Below are positions 57,507-64,000 of a DNA stretch of 64,000 nt, one piece after another. The stretch is from the NCBI GenBank assembly GCA_014904985.1, contig MU128912.1, positions 343,368-407,367 of the forward strand, written 5' to 3'. The translations under genes and the position numbers were made by a program. Below the pieces are notes generated by a model. The model searched no databases. It worked only from the letters and a program-made list of their open reading frames with translations, and was not told the DNA's origin. Position 1 is the stretch's first letter; every line of letters starts with the position of its first letter. This stretch comes from Hydnum rufescens UP504. Taxonomy: Eukaryota; Basidiomycota; Agaricomycetes; Cantharellales; Hydnaceae.

Positions 57507-58753
57507 ATGGCGTCACGGACGCTGTCTTCCTCTGTCCTGCGAATAGCACGGTGTCCACGTACTAAACTATTTAAAGGCTGTCGTTCTGTGCACAGCATTC
57601 CCCAATTTTTCCCACCCAATCGACAGAGGGTTAGGCGATTTTCTCTCTCCGGCTGCACTCCATACAATCGCCGTCGAGTACCAAGGGGGTTTGCTTGCTC
57701 GATTAAACGAATTGGTTGCAGGTGGGCTCTCCTGAGTACGATTTTTCTGCTCCAAAGGATTTATTTGTCCGCAGGAACACGTCTGGAGCATGAGAGTGTG
57801 GCTTCAGACTGTTATTAGCTCTGCGACGGATGCCGATCTTGCTCTGACTTTTAACGTTGCAAGTCAGGCCCTTAATAATAGTTCTTTCTGGATAATCTCG
57901 TGAGTAATTATCTATCATGCTAAGAATATGTGCCAATTGACACGGTGTTCTCTTTGCCAGAAACCTCCTCCAGCCGAGCCGCTCCTTGATGAGGATGACA
58001 AGCCAATTATTGGGCACGAAAATTTTCTCGGTTCCTCTCTTAAGACTGAAATCGTGGCAAATTTTGGTTCTGTGGAACAGTTGAAATCCACCGTGAGCGC
58101 AGCAGCGATGGGTATGATGGGCTCTGGCTGGATATGGGTTGTGATGGACCAACAGAAGCATATGGGTGTCGTGCCTACGTATGGAGCGGGGACTTTGCTT
58201 GTCCGATCTCGTTTACAGCGCACGCCTCGGTCGTACGTTATTGGCGCCCGAAGCAAGTCGCGCGCAGACAATTATAACCCCACTCTTTCACGGCGATCAT
58301 CATCCCCGGGATCCACGTCAGTACCGCCCACTGATTCATCGTCCGGTACAGCTGCATCCCATCCACTCGCTAAGAACATCCCGCCCACGCGAAATTCTCC
58401 GGATTCAACGCGAAGCTACTCTACACAGACGGGCCCAAAAAAAATATTTCTCGTTCGCGGTCTACCGTTGCTGATGCCCGCGACATGTACGAAAGCGGCT
58501 CCAGGATCCCATCCTCTTCTGCCTCAAATCCATACGGCCGCAATACGACCATGATAAGTCCAAGCTATGCGCTGAAAAATCTCTTCCTCGTCGGGGCTCA
58601 ACTCTCCCCTCTCTTCTGCGTGTCCGTGCACGAACATGCATGGATACTGGATTATGGGTACAGGGGAAGCAGGAGTACCTTGCACGGTTCTGGAACGCGT
58701 TGGACTGGGAGCGCGTGGTAGAAAACTTTGAGTATTTTACAAAGAGGCCTTGA
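57507..58753 (+). CDS. Mitoribosomal small-subunit protein mS42-like (several frameshifts)
   Basis: A protein of the mitochondrial small ribosomal subunit with the Fe/Mn superoxide-dismutase fold (Rsm26/Mrp1 type, catalytically dead). It starts MASRTLSSSVLRIARCP (ATG at 57507), a typical mitochondrial import sequence. Then come GLGDFLSPAALHTIAVEYQG and GLLARLNELVAG, QTVISSATDADLALTFNVAS and QALNNSSFW. After an intron: IVANFGSVEQLKSTVSAAAM, GSGWIWVVMDQ and VVPTYGAGTLLV, then an unconserved linker. The end is PLFCVSVHEHAWILDYG and KQEYLARFWNALDWERVVEN. TGA is at 58751-58753. Four one-base indels break the frame, near 57606-57610 (T run), 57802, 57891 and 58655-58658 (G run); the linker also changes frame at 58240-58480. 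This is more than any neighbour shows. Confidence 0.82.
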
Positions 58754-61700
58754 AGTACTTCAGAATCATTTTTCGCACCAGACCTTTCTGTGGGTCAGTC
58801 AGTTACATAGTCGCCAATATATGTGGCGCGGTTTTGCATCCGGCTTACATGTACATTAGTAGCTTCCTGGCGTAGAATGCCAACAGACTTTCTCTAGCCT
58901 CACAGATCGATGAGACTGACAGGAATACAAGTTAAAAATGAAGAGGTCCCTCTCTAAAGTGAACTGCCTTGGTCATTCCCAGCTGGGTCTGCGACCTGTG
59001 GTTCCGTATGAACTCTAGGTCCTCAAAAAAATTGAATCCTACTGGATTCAAAGTCAGTGGCTCACCGTGGCTAGAGGACATTCTCAGGGACACACGGAGA
59101 AGCGTGCTATCTCACGAATATTCCCGTTAGTCATACTTATGCCTATGATCTCCTTTCCTAACGTGAATTGTTAACGAATTATTAACAGGGGAGATAATGG
59201 CTAAACGTCGATTGGTATGGTCGAAATACCTCGGAACTGCTGCCTATATTTTCTATTTTTCATAGGTTATTTGACCGATCTAATATGGCAGTACAATACT
59301 TTCGCTCTGAAGGGTGCTGATAATCGTCTGGAGTCGAGTCGGTCCCCCCAGGGGAAGCAAGGGAACCCGGACACCGATAAAAAGATCAGACCTTCCTGGG
59401 CCAGCTTCGACTCTAAATGACTTTAGGTCTGCTCGAGGTATGAGACCGGCTCACCTATCCAAATCTTGATGCACAAAGTTGCATGTAATGGCTTCTTCTT
59501 CTTTGCTTCGAGCATTCAAGGCGTTCCCGGATCAAGCGTTGGCGTGTGATCTCCACCGAGCCCATTGGCGAAGACGAACAACCTCTTAATGGCCTGAAGG
59601 AACCAGTGGACAACACTGGACATAGAGAATCTCCGCTTGTGCTTGTCAAAGAGGAATAATTGGAAAGGACAATCCATGGGGCCTTGGAATTTCTGCGGTT
59701 TCCTCTCGGTCTTTGGCCTTCTTTCCCAACCGCCCACAATATTGAACCTGTCATCAACCTCGAGGCTGAGAAACAAGAGGATGCCTCCTACGGCTTATCC
59801 TTCACGTCATCTTTGCGGGATGGGAACGAGTTGCAAAATTCCGAACAGAAATCTGTAGCTGTGCAACCTTGGGGGTGCCCCTTCTCGTTCTTTGCCTTCG
59901 AAGCCAATAATCAGGCCTCCAACTTCTGATGTAAGCCCAACGGATTCAGAGGCACCTGGATTTGGTATGCTGGGTCGCGTGAACTAAGCCCTGCAGTCTT
60001 CAACGATGATTATGACCGAGCGTGCTCATCGTCACCTCTCCCGCCCGCCGGCCTTCGACAGGTCTTGTTCACTATCATTTCCTTACTTTTCCTCGGCCTT
60101 GGGCTTCAGCCCCGCTCCTGATGCGACCTCATCCAGTAATGTGATCGATTTATCTCTCACGGCCCCTTCGACATCTTCCTAGAAAGGGAAATCAACCTCG
60201 CGAAAGCTCATTCCAGCACGATACTTCGGGCGAAGAAGTCGTGGTCGGTCGTCTGACCACCTTGCTGCATTGAAGCTACGTCCTACGCCTCTCTTTTTTT
60301 ATCTCCAGTATCAAATACTGCTCCTGGTTCGCCGAAAAAAGGAATTCGAGATGCCAATCCCGGCCTCGGGCCATACCACTGAGGAAAACCTAAAGGGAGC
60401 AAGAGTGGAAAAGTTCCACGGACAGATCTTCCTTTAGTTGGCCATCAGAGGCAAATTGCAATGCAGGGTCCTTCGCGGGAGTTCTGTTCCGTTCAGGGCT
60501 CCTGATCTTATCCTAGGCCCAACCTGCCCAGCTGGGAGACTGCAGGGACCAAAGATGGCCACCACCCCCACACTCTACGGATTTTCCCATCATTCCAAAG
60601 CGGTCCGAATACCGACCCTCCAAACAGGATTCCAGCGAACGGGTGCTGTTGCTATCAGAAATTGATCCCCTTTTCGGCACAAGGTCGCTGCCGAGCTGGA
60701 GATCCACAAGGCTTCACAGTCACCGAGGAAAGCTGCTCAGATCCCAGAAAATATTTCGACAGCTCAAGTTCCTTGCAGCAGAGCACGATGTCGAATCATA
60801 CACGCCCCTGAGAAGGCCGGTTATCACAGCGGGGCCGATGCCCAGCTTATGCAAGACTGTATGCAGTCAGTCGTGTTTCCTGAGTGTATGCTTGCTCTTT
60901 AATCTGGATGCTAGTGCGTGTACGGCGGGTGCCTCGGGAAGCGACTCTCTGACTTCTCGTTCCCTGATGCTAGTACCTCTGCCTTCACATCGTTGCTCTT
61001 CGCTGTCAGAATAGCGCCCACGTACCCCGGCTCCTGAATCTGAGCTCAGTAGGCCAGTCGGCTTGTGTTGTCCTGGTATTTCATTTGCCCATGCCTTGGA
61101 CGAAGTTCTCCCCGGTCTCAATGGCAAAATCGCCCTCATGGCCGGCAGGATGTGACTTGTATAACCTCGCTTTCTGCCAGATCATGGGAAGTTGCGATTT
61201 CTGGTGGCCTCGATCATAAAGTATTCCGGTGGTCAATTGGGTGCCAGGTCGACGGCGGCAACCAGGAAAATTTTTACTGTCCAAATATTGGTGTGGCGTC
61301 CGTGCGGCCCAGCATACGTCCCTTGGTCAGCAGTGTCATTCTGGCACAAGGGATTGACTATGCTCTGTAGAGCTCTCGCAAGAGACTTTCTCGTGGAGAC
61401 AGATCAGTGATACGCCATTTATCTCTCGGAACCCCGTCCATCGCGTTCACATCCGTCCAACAGATGGCAACGTAGCTATTTCTTGAAGTAAGGGCGATTC
61501 GTTACCGCCTCTGATCCCCGTGGCCTGATGTACCGTTGGAAACGTTCTAGATCTAGATTGGAAAGGCTTTGATCGTTGGTCACGACTGGCGAAAACCGAC
61601 GCAACAAAGCAACCCACCCGATTTGTTCTAGAACTTGGTGATATTATTCGCTGAGCCGAGCAGAGAACTCAGGATCTGCTAGAGGCATCCCTTGGCAGCA

Positions 61701-62868
61701 TTCGTCCCTCCATCTTCAAGTCGAGGGGAGGGAAACCATCGAATATCCAGAATACTGTGCAAATCGCGAGCAGTTTTTCATTGTCACAGAATTCCTTTCT
61801 TATCTACGGGAGGCCTCTGGCCCAGAAAGCACACGAGCAACCTGGCCGCGCACGTTCCTCTTCTAGGGACCACTTTAGCGGCAACCGTAGACACCTTTGT
61901 TGGCTTACTCCTATCTGCTTTTGTGTTTAGACGATATATAATAATACACTTTGTGAACTAGTGATTGTCGGACAAGCCGCCTCATAACATTGCACAAAGG
62001 GAAATGGATCACAGCGGTGTCAAGCCAAACAAAGGCGCCCCCAATATTTTTCGAACACTCAGACTAAAATGTTTCTCAAGGTGGGGGGATTTTAACCAAG
62101 TAGCGGGCGAGGCCAACGTTCAAAATAATCGCGGGGTGAATGTTTGAAATTTGTCTACCTTGTGTTTTGGGGGGGCAGGCCACATACTACTTTCTTGGTG
62201 GTGTGGCCTAGAGGTGATTTACAAGCCTGAGTGCAATACTATACAAGGCTCGCGTCTTTCATTTCTCTAGTTTTCTTATCTTTGGACAGCTGACTGCGGT
62301 GTCAACACTATGCCCGAGGTATCATGCCTACGAGTGAATTCGCCAAAAACTGAAGGGACTTATGGCTACCCATCCTTAACTTGTTGAGCGAATACACTAC
62401 TTACATTGTCCAACCGCGTTTGCGCCACCTGTTGCGGGCATAACAGAAAGAGTCCACCTCCAAAGCAATTTGCAAACGCGATGCCCACATAACGCACGCA
62501 CCGCTCGCTTTGCTACTAATTTGGCGATCGATCTACCACTTCCAAAAATAGGTTATTTCACGCACCACCCACTAATTTGTTATTTCGCCCGACTCGATCG
62601 CCAAAAAACACTCACGGGCAGCAGAACCAGGTAGAAAGCGAAAGAGGGCACGATCAACGATGGGGTTTGGCGATGATTCTCGAACGTGGGACGGTTTACC
62701 GAGAAATTTTTGGAATTTCTGGTGCATTTCCACTGGGAAAAGAACCCCGGAATTTGGGCCTTTGTGTTGTGGCTGTCAGCCTAAGTAACGGGGATCTCAA
62801 GCACAAAGGCCGGTGACAGAATGTGAGATTATCTGGAGAACAAAACGAAGGACGGGGAGGAAACCAAA
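58754..62868. other. 4.1 kb without a recognisable gene
   Basis: Many short frames on both strands, none long or conserved enough to accept. A plus-strand stretch at 59660-59929 and another at 60643-61014 have coding-like composition. A fragment near 61,155-61,225 (ISGGLDHKVFRWSI) resembles a single WD40 blade. The region could hold decayed genes or transposon relics; I see no repeat ends. Confidence 0.45.
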
Positions 62869-63410
62869 CTAAGCGGTAGGAACGGCATCCGATGTGTCAA
62901 CCCGGAACCTTGCCTGAGCGCTAATGATGTTTCCATAAGAATTCTGAAGGGTGAAGAGATTATGACTTGCGAATTCGTGAGGTAATGTAGCCGATTTTGC
63001 CCGCTTGAAAGTCACCAATGCGCCCTGGTCGAAGATGAAGGCCATGTTATCGCACGTGGAGGTCGCTCCAGCCGTGATTGCGAACAAACCACAGGAATCC
63101 AAATTTGGGACTGCTGCCGTTAATGAGGATGCACCATGAAATGCATTCACATTTCCAGTTCATCTTGGAATTATGTACTCAGCTCCTCCAAGCTCCCGCG
63201 AATCCCACGCCGAAAACCGCATTGTTCCTGCGCCATTGACGAATCGGAGGTGGAGAATATGGGGCCAATATTGGGCAGAGCGCCGAGCGAAATGAGAGCT
63301 CCAAGGGGAAAATCACGAGCTTGTGGCTCCAGCGCATTAGATCTGGAGCCTCCTATATGGCGCAAGTATTCACCAGCACCGAATGTCATTTCACCGATAG
63401 AGATCATGGG
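62869..63410 (-). CDS. Possible small hypothetical gene
   Basis: Two minus-strand open frames, 63407-63171 and 63150-62869, follow each other with coding-like composition. The second (SSLTAAVPNLDSCGLFAITA, then IISAQARFRVDTSDAVPTA) ends at a TAG/TAA-type stop at 62869. They could be two exons of a short protein, but no family is recognised and the junction is not resolved. Treat as tentative. Confidence 0.25.
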
Positions 63411-64000
63411 GTGAGGGCGAATGTGGCATTGGATATGGGCGATGATATGACCGCATTTTTGGGCTGCTTGTTCGCTATGACACGTACCGCATGGTCATCG
63501 CTATTATTCGGCTAAAAGCGAGACTGCACCTGCAGCTTGAATGCACTGCGACTGGGCAAACACAAAATGTGTCCAAGTACTCGTATTTGTGCTCCTACAA
63601 GAGCGACCTCGCCTTGACGCGCAGCAGTCTGGCGTAATAAGCGCCGGGGAAAACGCATACAGTTGCCGACTGTATCATTGCAGCCTTATCGAGGTTCTCG
63701 CCGACCCGTCTCCTGTAACCGGGGAATGGATTTCCTTTTGAAGCAAATGTTGGTATCGAGGCCAAAAGCTCAGAAAAAATCGAGTAGTTTCAAGACCTTA
63801 AGAGGATTGACATGCCTGATCATACACTCCACCCTGTTGGTTAATGTGTGCCGACGAGAAAAACTACCCTGTATGTGGGGAGAGATATTTGTGGGTTCGT
63901 CCGTAAATGAAGGGGTACGGATGATTGCGAAGATTCGCGATGCAAAACATCGCAATTCGGGTCTGCCACTTGTGGCTAATCGATCTTTGGGAATACGGCC
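63411..64000. other. Right edge, nothing recognised
   Basis: About 590 bp with only short frames on both strands. Confidence 0.4.

Noticed and set aside
61125..61230. Possible WD40 repeat (GGLDHKVFRWSI)
   Set aside because: Only one blade-like fragment is seen, neighbouring blades are absent or out of frame, and stops interrupt it.

Overview
The window looks like nuclear DNA of a filamentous basidiomycete, most likely an Agaricomycete. Nearly every gene is split by 45-100 nt GT-AG introns with CTRAY-like branch sites. The proteins I recognise are fungal housekeeping proteins, and the region carries the small G-domain proteins and APH-type kinases that Agaricomycetes tend to expand. All product names come from motif reading by eye; no database search was run.

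The left arm (1-26,744) is gene-dense. In order it holds: an unrecognised partial gene (-), a hypothetical protein (-), the 3' part of a ring-hydroxylating oxygenase (+), MOB1 (-), diphosphomevalonate decarboxylase (+), NEM1-like phosphatase (+), a membrane-anchored cysteine synthase (-), deoxyhypusine synthase (+), a TRAPPC2L-like protein (-), a large UBC-domain protein (+), PKR1-like V-ATPase assembly factor (+), GINS subunit PSF3 (-), a ZCCHC9-like zinc-knuckle protein (+) and a type-5 peroxiredoxin (-). Several pairs are head-to-head with 60-90 bp between start codons.

The centre (about 27,000-37,790) is very different. It is almost free of CpG, carries hAT and copia relics, and is dominated by about 100 tandem units of 76-77 nt (about 30,030-37,512). 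On the minus strand each unit reads as a complete small intron (GT donor, CTGAT-like branch site, AG acceptor) followed by exactly three nucleotides before the next donor. The array directly continues a well-formed GTPase gene (38,922 down to 37,631) and leaves into ordinary exons near 29,880-30,036. The simplest reading is one gene whose long middle part is built from about 100 single-codon microexons. This is the most unusual object in the window.

The right arm (38,923-64,000) holds a degraded second GTPase (+), an APH-kinase pseudogene (-), RRP8 (+), hexokinase (+), uracil phosphoribosyltransferase (-), AP-3 mu subunit (-), a hypothetical protein (+), a PPR-like protein (-), OST2/DAD1 (-) and mitoribosomal mS42 (+). 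The last 5 kb contains nothing I can name. Several housekeeping genes (MVD, HXK, mS42, PPR-like, OST2 and possibly NEM1) contain isolated one-base indels, often in short homopolymers. These may be assembly errors or real lesions, while many neighbouring genes read through perfectly.
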